Positions 48,423-62,000 of a DNA stretch of 64,000 bases are shown piece after piece. The position numbers and the translations under genes are program-made. The notes beneath the pieces were generated by a model, which made no database searches, had not been told where the DNA came from, and was given only the letters and a program-made list of their open reading frames with translations. The stretch's first letter is position 1, and each line of letters opens with the position of its first letter. The DNA is from Pseudomonas sp. SDI (GTDB taxonomy: Bacteria > Pseudomonadota > Gammaproteobacteria > Pseudomonadales > Pseudomonadaceae): positions 147,614-211,613 of the forward strand of contig NZ_QETK01000002.1 of assembly GCF_003105155.1 (NCBI RefSeq), read 5' to 3'.

Positions 48423-49267
48423 TGCTGACCGTAAACCTCGGCCCCCTGACCATGGCCCTCGACCACCTGTTGCTGCTGTGTGCCCTGGGCCTGGCGACGC
48501 TGGTCGGCTGGCGGGTGGCCAAGCGTGGCGGCGACAACCCCGAATCGAGCCTGTTCAGCCTGTTCCTGCTCGGCCTGCTGGCGGCGCGGCTGGGCTTTGT
48601 CCTGAGCTACTGGCCGATGTACCGCGAAGACCCGCTGCAGATCGTCGACATCCGCGACGGCGGCTTCCTCGGTTGGGCCGGCCTGCTGGCGGTGGTGCTC
48701 GGCGCGCTGTGGTTCGGCTGGCGGCGCCCGGCGCTGCGCCGACCGCTGGGCTGGGGGCTGTTCAGCGGCGCGCTGTTCTGGTTGCTGGCCAGTTGGGCGA
48801 GCAATCTCTATGAGCAGAACACCCGTTTGCCGAAGCTGAGCCTGCTCGACGCCCAGGGCCAGGCGGTGGCACTGGAGCGCTACCGCGGCAAGCCGCTGGT
48901 GATCAACCTGTGGGCCACCTGGTGCCCGCCGTGCCGGCGCGAAATGCCGGTGTTGCAGCAGGCGCAGCATGAATACCCGGACATGCACTTCGTCTTCGTC
49001 AACCAGGGCGAGACACCGCAGATCGTCACCACCTTCCTCGCCACCACCGGGCTGAATCTGTCGCATGTGCTGTTCGATGCCGGTGGGCAACTGGCCCAGC
49101 AGGTCGGTTCGATGGCATTACCGACGACCCTGTTCTACGACGCCGAAGGCCGGCTGGTTGGCAGTCACCTGGGCGAATTGTCCCGTGCCAGCCTGCGCCA
49201 TGCCCTCGGCGCCATTGACCGCAGCGCTGCACCCGGCGCTGCCGAACCTGAAAGGAATCCGCAATGA
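48422..49267 (+). CDS. membrane-anchored TlpA-like thioredoxin-family protein
   Basis: A 281-residue protein: four hydrophobic segments in the first 130 residues, then a periplasmic TlpA/ResA-like thioredoxin domain with the redox motif WATWCPPCRREMPVLQQ near 160-176 and the cis-Pro segment MALPTTLFYDAEGRLVGSHL. Its ATG overlaps the dsbD stop (TGATG). It probably accepts electrons from DsbD (inference). The membrane part is unusual for TlpA, which normally has one anchor. Confidence 0.9.
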   Translation: MLTVNLGPLTMALDHLLLLCALGLATLVGWRVAKRGGDNPESSLFSLFLLGLLAARLGFVLSYWPMYREDPLQIVDIRDGGFLGWAGLLAVVLGALWFGWRRPALRRPLGWGLFSGALFWLLASWASNLYEQNTRLPKLSLLDAQGQAVALERYRGKPLVINLWATWCPPCRREMPVLQQAQHEYPDMHFVFVNQGETPQIVTTFLATTGLNLSHVLFDAGGQLAQQVGSMALPTTLFYDAEGRLVGSHLGELSRASLRHALGAIDRSAAPGAAEPERNPQ

Positions 49268-50019
49268 AAGTAGTGTCCCTGAGCGTGGCGCTGGGGCTGT
49301 TCGCCAGCCCCTGGGCAATGGCTGAAGAGTTGCCCAAGGCCGTGCAACAGATCGAGGCCAAGGGGGCGAAGATCCTTGGCAGTTTCGACGCGCCGAACGG
49401 CTTGCGCGGGTATGCGGCGCAGTACCAGAACCGTGGCATGGCCCTGTACCTGACCCCGGACGGCAAGCACGTGCTGGTCGGCAGTCTGTTCGACGAACAG
49501 GGCACCGACCTGAGTGCCGCGCCGCTGGAAAAACTGGTGTATGCGCCGATGGGCAAGGCGCTCTGGTCGAAGATCGAGAACACCGCCTGGATCGCCGACG
49601 GCAAGGCCGATGCGCCGCGCGTGGTGTACATGTTCAGCGACCCGAACTGCCCGTATTGCAACATGGTCTGGCAGCAAGCGCGGCCGTGGGTGGAGTCGGG
49701 CAAGGTGCAGTTGCGGCACATCATGGTCGGGATCATCCGCGAGGACAGCCCGGCGAAGTCGGCGGCATTGCTGGCCAGCAAGAACCCGCAACAGGCCCTG
49801 GCGCAGCATGAGAAAGCCGGCAAGGCGAGTACCCTGAAGCCGCTGGAGAAGATCCCACCCGAGGTACAGGCCAAGCTGGAAGGGAACCAGGCGTTGATGG
49901 AGGAACTGGGCTTGTCGGCGACGCCGGCACTTTTCTACCTGGATGAGCAGAAGCAGTTGCAGACCCTGCAAGGGGCGCCGCGGCCGGAGATGCTTGGGGA
50001 GATTTTCGGTAAGCGCTAA
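49264..50019 (+). CDS. dsbG: thiol:disulfide interchange protein DsbG
   Basis: Periplasmic DsbG-type protein (251 residues). Signal peptide MKVVSLSVALGLFASPWAMA, N-terminal dimerisation domain (about 22-85), catalytic thioredoxin domain with the CPYC motif in SDPNCPYCNMVWQQARP, and the Thr-containing cis-Pro loop SATPALFYLDEQ. Such proteins keep single-Cys periplasmic proteins reduced. It overlaps the upstream gene by 4 bases, completing the operon. Confidence 0.94.
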   Translation: MKVVSLSVALGLFASPWAMAEELPKAVQQIEAKGAKILGSFDAPNGLRGYAAQYQNRGMALYLTPDGKHVLVGSLFDEQGTDLSAAPLEKLVYAPMGKALWSKIENTAWIADGKADAPRVVYMFSDPNCPYCNMVWQQARPWVESGKVQLRHIMVGIIREDSPAKSAALLASKNPQQALAQHEKAGKASTLKPLEKIPPEVQAKLEGNQALMEELGLSATPALFYLDEQKQLQTLQGAPRPEMLGEIFGKR

Positions 50020-50023
50020 AAGC

Positions 50024-50090
50024 ATCGCGGGACAAGACCGCTCCCACTGGATCCGAGGTGATCTTTGTGGGAGCGGGCTCGTCCCGCGAT
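50024..50090. repeat. REPIN: inverted REP pair between dsbG and pvdL
   Basis: ATCGCGGGACAAGACCGCTC and GAGCGGGCTCGTCCCGCGAT form inverted arms around a 27-base centre. It occupies the gap between convergent dsbG and pvdL and could form a long transcript-end hairpin. Confidence 0.85.
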
Positions 50091-50098
50091 GAGACCCG

Positions 50099-53000
50099 TC
50101 AGAGCGCCTCCAGCTCCGCCATCAAGTCACTGAGCCGATCAACCTTGTCCTCGCTCAATTCATTGGCCTTGAGCCCCTCCACATACTGCGCCAACGCCTC
50201 CACCGTGCTGCACTCGAACATCGCCCGCAGCGGCATATTCAACTGCAACGCCTTCTGCACCCGCGACGCGATCTGCGTGGCCAGCAACGAATGACCGCCC
50301 AGCTCGAAGAAGTTGTCGCGCACCCCCACCCGCTGCGCCTTGAGCACATCGGCCCAGATCGCCGCCAGGGTTGCCTCAAGCTCGCTACGCGGCGCCAGGT
50401 ACGCCTGACGGTGCTGCTGACCGATCACGATCGCCGGCAAGGCCTTGCGATCCAGCTTGCCGTTGGCGTTATGCGGCAGTTCCGCCAGCCAGGCCCAGTG
50501 CAACGGCACCATGTATTCCGGCAACTCCGCACGCAACCGTTGCTTGACCCGTTCCAGCAGCGCCGCCGTGTCCGCACGCCCATCGGCGGCCACCAGGTAG
50601 CCGACCAGATGCTTGCCGTTGACGCCTTCCTGCACGCCCACCGCCGCATCCCTGACCTCGACCTGCTCGTGCAGCCGCGCCTCGATCTCGCCCAGTTCGA
50701 TGCGGTAACCGCGGATCTTCACCTGATGGTCGATGCGCCCGACGTACTCCAGCACACCATCCGGCCGCCGCCGCGCCAGATCGCCCGTGCGGTACAAGCG
50801 TTCGCCCGGTGCGCCGAACGGATGCGGGATAAACACCTGCGCAGTACGCAGCGGATCGCCGACATAGCCGCGCCCCACCCCAGTACCGGCCACGCACAGC
50901 TCGCCCACCGCGCCCAGCGGTACAAGTCCCTGGTCGTCGCCGAACAGGTACAGGCGGTTGTTGTCGGTCGGCGTGCCGATGGGCAGGTAACTGCCACGGG
51001 TCGACGCCGCATCGACACGGAAGAACGCCACGTCGTCGGAACACTCGGCCGGGCCGTAAGCGTTCACCAGACCGACCTGCGGGTAGCGCTCCAGCCACTG
51101 CCAGGCCAGCTCCGGCGGCATCGCCTCGCCGGTCGGCAGCATCCAGCGCAGCCCGCTCAGGTGCTGCCGCTCGTTGGCCAGCATGCCTTGAATCAACGAC
51201 GGGACACTTTCCAGCACAGTGATCCCGCTGGCCTGCACATGCTCCAGCAAACCTTGCGGATCGTGGGCGATGGCGTTCGGCACAATTGCCACCTGCGCGC
51301 CGAACAACGGCGCGGCCAGGAACTGCCAGACGGAAATGTCGAAACTCTGCGAAGCGGTCTGGGCGATCACGTCGTGCTCGTCCAGCGCCAGGTACGGGAC
51401 CTTGCTCAACTGGTTGTTGAGCATGCCGCGTTGCTCGACCATTACCCCCTTCGGCAAGCCGGTGGAACCGGAGGTGTAGATCACGTAGGCCAGGTTGTCC
51501 GGGGCGCTGTAGATCCCCGGATTGCCCTCGGCAAAGCCGCCTGCCTGCACCGTTTCCCAGATCAGCAGGGCCGGTCGGCGCGCCGCCTCGACGGCATCGA
51601 GCAGGCTCGCCGCCTGCGCCGCACACGCCTGGCTGCACACCAGCAACGGCGTGCGGCTCAGCTCGACGATGCGTTGCAGACGCGAGGCCGGCAGGCCCGG
51701 ATCCAGTGGCAGGTAGCCGGCGCCGGCCTTGAAGCAACCGACGATCATGCCAAGCAGCGGCAGGTCGCGCTCGGCCAGCACGGCCACCGGCTGATCGACG
51801 GCCACCCCGGCGGCCAGCAGCGCATGGCCCAGACGGTTGGCGTGGCGGTTCAGTTCGGCATAGCTCCACTGTTGTTCCAGGCAGCGCGCCACAGTGCGTG
51901 CCGGGTGCGCGGCAACACGTGCCTCGAACAGTTCGGCATAGCTTTGCTGCAGACAGTAGCTGCGCTCGCTGCGGTTGCATTCGTCGAGCAGGAAGCGGCG
52001 CTCCTGCTCGCCCAGTAGCGGCAGGTCGGCGACCTCGCCATGGAAGTTGTCCGCCAGCGCCAGCAGCAGGCGCTTGAACTCGGCCAGCAGCCGCTCGACG
52101 GTCGGCGTGTCGAAATAGCGCTGGTCGAACGACAGGTGCAGGCCCAGATCGTCGCCCGGGTAGCACACCGCCGTCAGCGGGAAGTTGGTGTGGGTGCGCC
52201 CGGAGTCCGAGGTGGCCTTCAGGCTGTGCGCGGCATCGAGCACTGCCACTTCCACCGGCGCGTTCTCGAACACGAACAGGCTGTCGAACAACGGTTGGCC
52301 CTTGGGCAGCTCGCTGCATGCCTGGATGCTCACCAGCGGCAGGTATTCGTACTCGCGCACATCCATGTTGCGCTCCAGCAGAGCGTGCAGCCACTGGCGC
52401 ACCGAGCAACGCGCGCCCGGCGCCGGCAGGGTGACGCGCAGAGCAATGCTGTTAATGAACAGGCCAACCGTGCGCTGCATCTGCGGCAGGCTCACCGGCC
52501 GCCCGGCGACGGTGACGCCAAAGACCACATCGCGCTCGCCGCTGTAGCGGCTGAGCAGCAGTGCCCAGGCCGCCTGGGCGAAGGTGTTGACGGTCAACTG
52601 ATGGGCCTGAGCCAGTTCCCGCAGGCGCGCACCGTCCTGGCGGTCGAGGCGGGTGTAGCAGTCGCCCACCCGCATGCCGCCGTGATCGCCGGCATGCTCG
52701 CGCAGCAACGGCCGGTCGCTCGGGATCGCCGTGGTGCGCTCGAAGCCTTCGAGGTTGCTGCGCCACCACTGGCGCGCCTCGTCGAGGTTCTGCTGCTGCA
52801 GCCAGCCAATGTAGTCGCGGTAGCGCGGCGGCGGCGCCAACTGTGCCTCGCGGCCTTCGCCCAAGGCCATGTAGATCTCGAAGAAATCGTTCATCAGCAG
52901 CGAGCGGCACCAGGCATCGATCAGGATGTGGTGGTTGCTCATCATGAACCAGTACTGCGCCTGCCCCACGCGGATCAGGCGCAGGTGAAACGGTGCCTGC

Positions 53001-56000
53001 TGCAACAAATCGAAGCCGGCTTCGCGCTCAGCCTTGTGCAGCGCCTGTAGCCGCGCTTCGTGCTGATCCTGCGGGTCAGCGCTCCAGTCGAGGACGTCGA
53101 CCGGGGTGCTGCCCGGTTTGTGGATGATCTGCAACATGGCTTCGCCGGCGTTCCAGCAGAACGACGCACGCAGCGCCTCATGCCGGGCAACCACTGCCTG
53201 CCAGGCCTGGGCGAAGCGCTGCGGGTCGATCTCGCTGTTGATCCGGTAGCGGTCCTGCATGTAATAGATGCCGGTGCCCGGCTCCAGCAGGGTGTGCAGC
53301 AGCAGACCTTCCTGCATCGGTGTCAGCGGGTAGACATCCTCGATCTGCGCGGCCGGCACCGGCAAGGCGTCAACCTGCTCCTGGCTCAGCTGCGCCAATG
53401 GGAAGTCCGCTGGCGTGAAGCTGCCGTTGCCGGGCTGCCGGCAGTGCTCGATCAGGCTGGCCAGCTCGCCGATATAGGCCCGCGACAGCTCGTCGATGGT
53501 CTGCACGGCATAGCGTTCGGTACTGAAGGTCCAGCGCAGTTGCAGGTGCCCGCCATACACCTGGCCGTCGACGCTCAGCCAGTTCGGCAGCGGCGCATCC
53601 AGATCATGCGCGACCCCGGCCGGGGCATCCAGCGGCTGGAACAGTGCATCGCTGCTGAACTGCTGGTCGAACTGCCCGAGGTAGTTGAAGGTGATCCGCG
53701 CTTGCGGCAGCGCGGCCATGGCCTCGCGGGTCGGTGTACCGGCCAGGTAGCGCAGCACGCCGTAACCAAGGCCCTTGTGCGGCACCGCGCGCAATTGTTC
53801 CTTGATGGTCTTGATCGACGCAGCCTGGCCGGCGGCTTCCTCGACATTCACCGGGCTCAAACGCAGCGGATAGGCACTGGTGAACCAGCCGAGGCTGCGG
53901 GTCAGGTCGATTTCATCGAACAAGGTTTCGCGGCCATGGCCTTCCAACTGCACCAACACCGAGCTGTCACCGCTCCAGCGGCACAGCACGCGGGCCAGCG
54001 CGGTCAGCAGCAGGTCGTTGACCTGGGTGCGGTAGGCCGCCGGGGCGTCCTGCAGCAGCTGCCGGGTCTGCTCCTGGCTCAACTGCACGCTGAGGGTCTG
54101 CGCCTGGCGGTGCAGATTGGCCCCTCGCGGGTGGTCGCACGGCAGCTCGCGACTGGTGGCACTCAACTGGGCCTGCCACCACGCTTGTTCGTCGCGCAGC
54201 GAATCGCTGCCGGCATAGGCCAGCAAGCGCGCCGCCCAGTCGCCCATCGCACTGGTCTTGGCCGCCAGCGCCTGGCCGCGGTACAGCGCCTGCAAGTCTT
54301 CCAGCAGCACGCGCCACGACACACCGTCGATCACCAGGTGATGCACCGTCAGCAACAGGCGCTGCTGGCCCTGGGCATCGTCGACCAGCAAGGCACGCAG
54401 CAACGGGCCGTTGCCCAGGTCGAGGCTGCGCTGCACATCGCAGTACAGCGCCTGGCAATCGTCGAGATCGCCGACCGTGACCTGCCAGAGCAGCTCGCGC
54501 TGGTCGGCCTGGGCGTACTCGGCATGCCACTGGCTGCCGGCCTCGGTAAAGCGCAGGCGCAGGCTGTCGTGGTGCTGCACCAGCGCCTGCAAGGCCTGCT
54601 CCAGCGTCGTGCCGACAAGTTGTTCCAGCGGTTGCAGGAGCACCGCCTGGTTCCAGTGCTGGCGGTGCGGGATGTCGCTGTCGAAGAACCAGTGCTGGAT
54701 CGGCGTCAGCGCCGCCGCACCGCTCAACGGGCCCTGCTCCACCGTGCTCCGCTCACTGCGGCTGACCACCGTGGCCAGGGTTTGCACGGTCTGCTGCTGG
54801 AACAGGTCACGGGCAGTGAAGTGCAAGCCGACCTGCCGCGCCCGGCTCACCACCTGGATCGACAGGATCGAGTCGCCGCCCAGTTCGAAGAAGTTGTCCT
54901 GCAGGCCGACCCGCTCGACGTTGAGCACGTCGCGCCAGATCCCGGCCAGTTGCTGCTCCAGTTCGCTGCGCGGCGCCTCATAGTGCTGGCGGCCGTGTTC
55001 CAGGTCCGGCAGCGGCAAGGCGCGGCGATCGAGTTTGCCGTTGCCCATCAACGGCATCTGCGCCAGCAGCACCAGGTGCACCGGGACCATGTAGTCCGGC
55101 AGGTTGATGCGCAGCTGCGCCTTGAGGCTGTCGCGTAGCGCGGCCTGTTCTTCCGGCGTGGCCGCCGCCTGAGCGCAGACCAGGTACGCCGCCAGTTGCT
55201 TGCCGCCAGCCATGTCCAGCGCCAGCACCACCGCTTCGCGAACGGCCGGGTGCTCCAGCAGGCGACTTTCGATTTCGCCCAGTTCGATACGGAAGCCGCG
55301 GACCTTTACCTGATGGTCGATCCGCCCGACGTACTCGATCAGCCCGTCCTGGCGCTGACGGACCAGATCGCCGGTGCGGTACAGGCGCCCGCCGGTCTCG
55401 CTGAACGGGTCGGCGACGAAGCGTTCGGCGCTGAGCCCCGGCCGTTCGTGATAACCCTGGGCCAGCCCGGCGCCACCGACGAACAGTTCGCCGACCGCGC
55501 CTTGCGGCAGCAGCGCCAGGTCGGCGTCGAGCACATAGGCCAGCCGCGCGCCGATTACCTGGCCGATCGGCACGCTGGCTGCGCCCGCTTCCAGCGTCTC
55601 GGGGGCCAGGCAGGCCAGCGGCATGACCACGGTCTCGGTGGGGCCGTAGGCGTTGAAGAACTGCGCCGGGGTAAAGGCGCCGCGGATGCGTTGCAGGTGC
55701 TCGCCGGTCAGCGCTTCGCCACCGGTGATGCACAGGCGCACCGGCAGGGTTTCCTCGCGGCTGGCCAGCCACTGCGCCAGCTGGCTGCCGTAGCTTGGGG
55801 TGAAGCCGAGCACGCTGACGTTCTGCTGGCGAATCAGCGCGCAGATTTCTTCCGCGCCCCACTGGCCCTGGGCCCGCAGGACTACCCGCGCGCCGCACAG
55901 CAATGGCACCAGCAGGCGCTCGCTGGCGGCGTCGAAGTTGATCGAATAGAAATGCAGCTCACAGTCGTCGCTGCGCATGCCGAAGGCTTCGATCACTGCC

Positions 56001-59000
56001 TGGCAGTGCATGGCGATTTCAGCATGGCTGACCACCACACCTTTCGGCTTGCCGGTGGAACCGGAGGTGTAGATCAGGTACGCCTGATGCGCCGGCAGGC
56101 TGCGTGAGAGCGGGGCCTCGGCGCTATAGCCGGCGAGTGCCGCCTGGTCGTCTTCCAGGCACCAGCGGGCCACCCCGTCCGGCAACTCGGCCAGCGCCTC
56201 GAACAGCGCGCGCTGGCCAAGCAACAGGCCGATGCCGCTGTCCTCGATCATGTATTGCAGGCGTTCCAGCGGGTATTCCGGGTCCAGCGGCACGTAGGCG
56301 CCGCCGGCCTTGAGAATCGCCAGCAAGCCGACCACCAGCATCGGCGAGCGCTCCAGCGCCAGGCCGACACGCACTTGCGGGCCGACGCCGCGCTCGCACA
56401 GCACCTGCGCCAGGCGGTTGGCCTGAGCATCCAGTTCGGCGTAGCTCAGGTGCGCGCCGGCAAAGGTCAGCGCGCGGGCCGCGGGGCTGCGCCGGGCCTG
56501 TTCGGCGAACAGTTCATGGATGCAACGCTCCAGCCCCGGCGCGTCCTGCTGGCCGCGCAGGTTGTCGAACAGCGCACGCTGCTCGTCCGCTGCCAGCAAC
56601 GGCAGCTCGCACAGGCGTTGCTGCGGGTCGGCGACCAGCGCCGCCAGCAGGCGCTGCCAGTGCGCGGCCATGCGGGCAATGCGCGGCTCGTCGAACAGGT
56701 CGCAGCTGTAGGTCAGGCAGCAGCTCAGGCGGCGGTCGAGGTCGGTGACTTCCAGGTTGAGGTCGAACTTGGTCGCGCGGGCGTCGTTGACCAGGTAATC
56801 CACCTGCATCCCGGCCAGCTCGCGGCGTTGCTGGAACGCCCAGCGCTGCACGTTGCACATTACCTGGAACAGCGGGTTGTAGGCGGCGCTGCGCGGCGGT
56901 TGCAGGGCTTCGACCAGATGGTCGAACGGCAGGTCCTGATGCGACTGACCGTCGATCACGGTCTGCCGGACCTGTTCGATCAGTTCGCTGACGCGCATCT
57001 GCCCGTCAAGCTGGCAGCGCAGCACCTGGGTGTTGAGGAAGGCGCCGATCAGCCCTTCGCTTTCCGGGCGAATGCGGTTGGCCACCGGCGCGCCGATGCG
57101 CAGGTCGTGCTGGCCGCTGTAGCGGTAGAGCAAGACCGCCAGGGTGGCGGTCATGGTCATGAACAAGGTCAGGCCATGGGCAGCGTTGAACGCCTGCACC
57201 CGCGTGGCCAGTTCGTCGCTCAGGTCGAAGCGGTACAGCTCGCCACGGTGGCTCTGCACCGCCGGGCGTGGGCGGTCGCTCGGCAGCTCCAGCAGCGGGT
57301 GCTGGTCGCCGAGCTTGGCGGTCCAGTAGTCGAGCTGACGCTGGCGCTCGCCGGCTTCCAGCCACTGGCGCTGCCACACCGAGTAATCCAGGTAGTGCAC
57401 CGGCAGCGGTTCCAGCGGCGATTCGCGCTCGTCGAGGAAGGCTTCGTACAGCTCGCCGAGTTCCCGGGCAAAGATGTCCATCGCCCAGCCTTCGGTGACG
57501 ATGTGGTGCAGGGTCAGCACGAAGTAGTGTTCGCGCTCGCCGGCCTTGACCAGGCAGGCGCGCAACAGTGGGCCGCACTCCAGGTCGAACGGCTGGTGCG
57601 CCTGTTGGTCGGCCAGGGCCTGCAGGCGTTGCTGACGCAACTCGGCTGCGTCGCCGGAGAAGTCCAGCCAGTTCATCGCCAGAGTGCTGTCGCTGGCGAC
57701 TTGCTGGTACGGCACGCCAGCGCGGCTGGGGAAGGTGGTGCGCAGGGTTTCGTGACGCACGATCAGCGCTTGCAGGGCCTGCTCGAAACGGCTGACATCG
57801 AGCATCCCGCGCAGCCGTACCATGCCGCCGACGTTGTACGCCGGGCTGTCCGGCTCCATCTGCCAGAGGAACCACATGCGTTGCTGCGAGTAAGACAGCG
57901 GCACCGGCTGGCTGCGGTCGACGCGCGCGATCGGGCCTTGCCGGTTGTGCTGGCCGGCCAGCTGGATACGTTCGATCTGCGCGGCGAACGCGCCCAGCTC
58001 GCTGGCGTCGAACAGCACCCGCAGCGGCAGCTCGACGTCGCAGGCCTGGCGGGTGCGGGAAATGATCTGGGTGGCCAGCAGCGAGTGGCCGCCAAGGGCG
58101 AAGAAATCGTCCTGCAGACCGACCCGTGGCAGGCCGAGCACGTCGCGCCAGATCGCGGCGATCTGCTGTTGCAACGGCGTGCTCGGTTCGACGTGCACGC
58201 GGGTTTGCCAGACCGGCTCGGGCAGTGCCTTGCGGTCGACCTTGCCGCTCGGGCCGAGCGGCATCTGGGCCAGGTGCACCAGCTGTGCCGGCACCATGTA
58301 CGCCGGCAGTTGCGCGCCAAGGCGGCTCAGCAGCGCCTCGTTCTGTTCCACCGCGCCCGTGTAGTAGCCGACCAGTTGCGGGCCGGCGACGCTGTCGCGC
58401 ACCAGCACCAGCGCCTGCTCGACACCGGCCTGGGCCAGCAGGCTGGCCTGCACTTCTTCGGGCTCGACGCGGAAGCCGCGCAGCTTGACCTGATGATCGA
58501 GGCGGCCGAGGTATTCCAGCGCCTGCAGATCGCCCAGCCAGCGCGCGCGGTCACCACTGCGGTAGAGCCGCTCGCCGTTGGCTGTGGGGATGAAGCGCTC
58601 AGCGGTCAGCCCCGGTCGCCCGAGGTAGCCACGCGCCAGCCCCGCCCCGCCCAGGCACAGTTCGCCGGGTACACCTATCGGGGTTTGTTCGAGTTCGCCG
58701 TCAAGCACCAGGCAGCGCACATTGGCCAGCGGCCGGCCAATCGGCGAACGCAGGCCGTCTTCGCTGCGGCAGTGCCAGTGAGTGACGTTGATCGCGGTCT
58801 CGGTCGGGCCATAGCGGTTGTGCAAGGCGACCTGCGGCAATACCTGCAACAACCGCTCACGCAGCGCCGCCGGCAACGCTTCGCCACCGCAGAACACCCG
58901 GCGCAGGCTGCTGCACCGGGCGGCCTGCGGCTCCTGAACGAACACCTGCAACAGCGCCGGAACGAAGTGCAGCGTGGTCACGCCATGGGTTTGCACCAGT

Positions 59001-62000
59001 TCGGCGATGCGCTGCGGGTCTCGGTGTTCGCCGGGCCCGGCGAGCACCAGCGGGCAGCCCTGGCTCAACGGCCAGAAGCATTCCCACACCGACACGTCGA
59101 AGCTGATCGGGGCCTTTTGCAGCAGCACGTCCTGCGCGTCCAGCGCATAGCTGTCCTGCATCCATTGCAGGCGCTCGGCCAGCGCCGCGTGGGTATTGCC
59201 GACGCCCTTGGGCTGGCCGGTGGAACCGGAGGTGTAGATCACATAGGCAAGGTTGTCGCCCTGCAGGTGCAGGCCCGGCGCCTGGCACGGCCAGCTGTCG
59301 AGCTTGAGTTGGTCCATGGCGATGGTACTGACGCCATCGACCTGCGGCAGCCGCTCCAGCACATCGGTGTGGCTGAGCAGCAGGCTCGCGCCGCAGTCGG
59401 CGAGCATGTAGGCCAGGCGCTCGGCCGGGTAGTCGACATCCAGCGGCACGTAGGCACCGCCAGCCTTGAGAATCGCCAGCAAACCGATCAGCAACTGCGG
59501 CGAACGCTCGGCAGCAATCGCCACGCATACGTCCGGGCCAACGCCCTTGTCGCGCAGGTAATGCGCCAGACGGTTGGCCTGGGCATGCAGGTGGGCGTAA
59601 TCGAGGCTGCCGCCCTCCCAGATCAGTGCACTGCGCTGCGGGTGCAGGCTGGCCTGGCGGTTGAGTTGCTCCACTACCCACTGGCTGGCGGCGGCATTCG
59701 GCGCCACGCTCCAGTTGTGCAGCAGGCTGCGCGATTGCGCGTCGAGCAGTTGCACGTCGCCCAGCGCCAGCTGTGGCGTGGCACTGACCTGTTGCAGCAG
59801 TTCGACCAGTTGCCCGGCGAGGCGCTCGATGGTGGCTGCCTGGAACAATTCGTCGGCGTAGTCGAACGACAGGGAAATCCGCCCCTGGTGGTCTTCTTCG
59901 CTGTGCAATTGCAGGTCGAACTTGGCTTCGCGACTGTGCCACGGCAGCTCGTCGGCGAGCAGCCCCGGCAACCGACGCAAGGCGCTCAGGTCACGCTGCT
60001 GGTGGTTGAACATGACCTGGAACAGACCTTGCTCGCGAGCCGCCGGAAACGCTTCGAGCAACTGCTCGAACGGCAGGTCCTGGTGGGCCTGGGCGTCAAG
60101 GGTGGTCTGCCGTACCTGGCGCAGCAGCTCGGCGAACGGCTGGCGGCTATGCAGCTGTGCACGCAGCACCTGGGTGTTAATGAAGAAGCCGACCAGGCCC
60201 TGGGTTTCCAGGCGCGGACGGTTGGCATTCGGCACGCCGACACGGATCTCGCCCTGGCCGCTGTAGCGGTGCAGCAGGGCCTGGAAGCCCGCCAGCAGCA
60301 ACATGAACAGGGTCGCGTCATGGGCGTGCGCGGTTTGCCGCAGGGCGTTACCCAACCCCGCGTCGAGCGTGAAGCTCAGGCGCGTGGCGCTCTTGCGGGT
60401 GCGTGCCGAACGCGGGAAATCGCTGGCCAGGTCGAGCACCGGCAGGTCGCCGCCGAGTTGCTGCTGCCAGTAGTCGAGCTGACGCTGCGCCTCGCCCTGC
60501 GCCAGCCACTGGCGCTGCCAACTGCCGTAGTCGGCGTAGTGCAGGGGCAAGGCCGCCAGTTCCGCACGCTGCCCCTGAGCGGCCGCAGCGTACAGGCGGG
60601 AAAATTCGTCGATGAGGATATTCATCGACCAGCCGTCGGCGATGATGTGGTGCAGCGTCACCCAGAGCTGGTGCTCTTCGCTGCCCAGCTGCACCAGGGT
60701 CACACGCAGCAGCGGCCCCTTCTCTAGGTCGAACGGCTGCCGCGCTTCGAGTTCGCGACGTTGCTGCACTTGCGCGGCGCTAGCGCCATTGAGGTCGAGA
60801 TGCTGCACGTCCCAGTCGAGGGTGGGCTGAATGCGCTGCACGGCCTGGCCATCGACCTCGGCGAACAATGTGCGCAACGATTCATGCCGCGCCAGCAACG
60901 TCTGGAAGCTGCTACGCAGCGCCGCCGCATCCAGCTCGCCGCGCAGGCGCAGGGCGCCGGGGATGTTGTAGGCAGCGCTGTGCGGCTCCAGTTGCCAGGT
61001 CAGCCAGAGGCGATTCTGCGCCAGCGATTGCGGCAACGCCTGCGTGCGCGACAAGGCACTGATCGCCCCCTGCACCACCCCGCCGTCGGCCTGCACGCGG
61101 GCGACCTCTGCGGCAAAACCGGCCAGGGTCGGCGCATCGAACAGCGCGCGTACGCCCAGCTCCAGTCCGAGCACGTCACGCAGGCGAGCAACCACCTGCG
61201 TGGCAGCGATGGAGTTGCCGCCAAGCAGGAAGAAGTGATCGTCGGCAGCGATGGCAGCAACGTTCAGCTGCTCGCACCAAAGGCCGGCGATCAGCGCTTG
61301 CAGGTCGTTTTCCGGAGCGGCCCGAGCCGTGTCGCTGCCCTGCTGGGCATCCGGGAACCGCGCATAGCAATCCAGGCTGCCATCGTCCATTCGCAGGCGG
61401 CAGGCCGAGCGTTGCAGCTTGCCGCTGGAGGTCTTCGGCAAGGCGCCCGGGTTGAGCAGCAAGACCACCGCCGGCGCCTGCTGGCAGGCATCGGCGATCA
61501 CCTGGCGCAGGGTCTTGATCAACGACGTTGGCGGGATGATCTTCTGTACGTTGCGGCTGATTTCCACGGCAACGCCGATGCCTTCCTCGCCCTGGTTGTC
61601 GACGGCGAACACCGCGACCCGACCTTTGCGCAACACGTCGACTTCACGTTCGAGGGTCTGTTCCAGGTCCTGCGGGTAAAGGTTGTGCCCACGCACGATC
61701 AGCATGTCTTTCAGGCGACCAGTGACGAACAGCTCGCCCGCGCGCAGGAAGCCCAGGTCGCCGGTGCGCAACCAGGTGCGACCGCCCTGCTCGACGAAGG
61801 TCCGCGCGCTGGCTTCGGGGTTGCGCCAGTAGCCGTGGGCGATGCTCGGGCCGGCCGCCCAGATTTCACCGATACGGTTGTCCGGCAGCACTTCAAGAGA
61901 TTGCGCATCGACCACCTGCACCGCATGCAGCGGCTGGCTGCGCCCGCAGCTCATCTGCACGCTGCCCTCGCCCGGCTCGGCGCGGTTCTGTGCCAGCGCG

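Noticed and set aside
56255..60727. Open plus-strand frame of 1490 codons within pvdL
   Set aside because: Lies wholly antisense to NRPS modules whose motifs are intact on the other strand; repetitive Gln/Arg-rich shadow.
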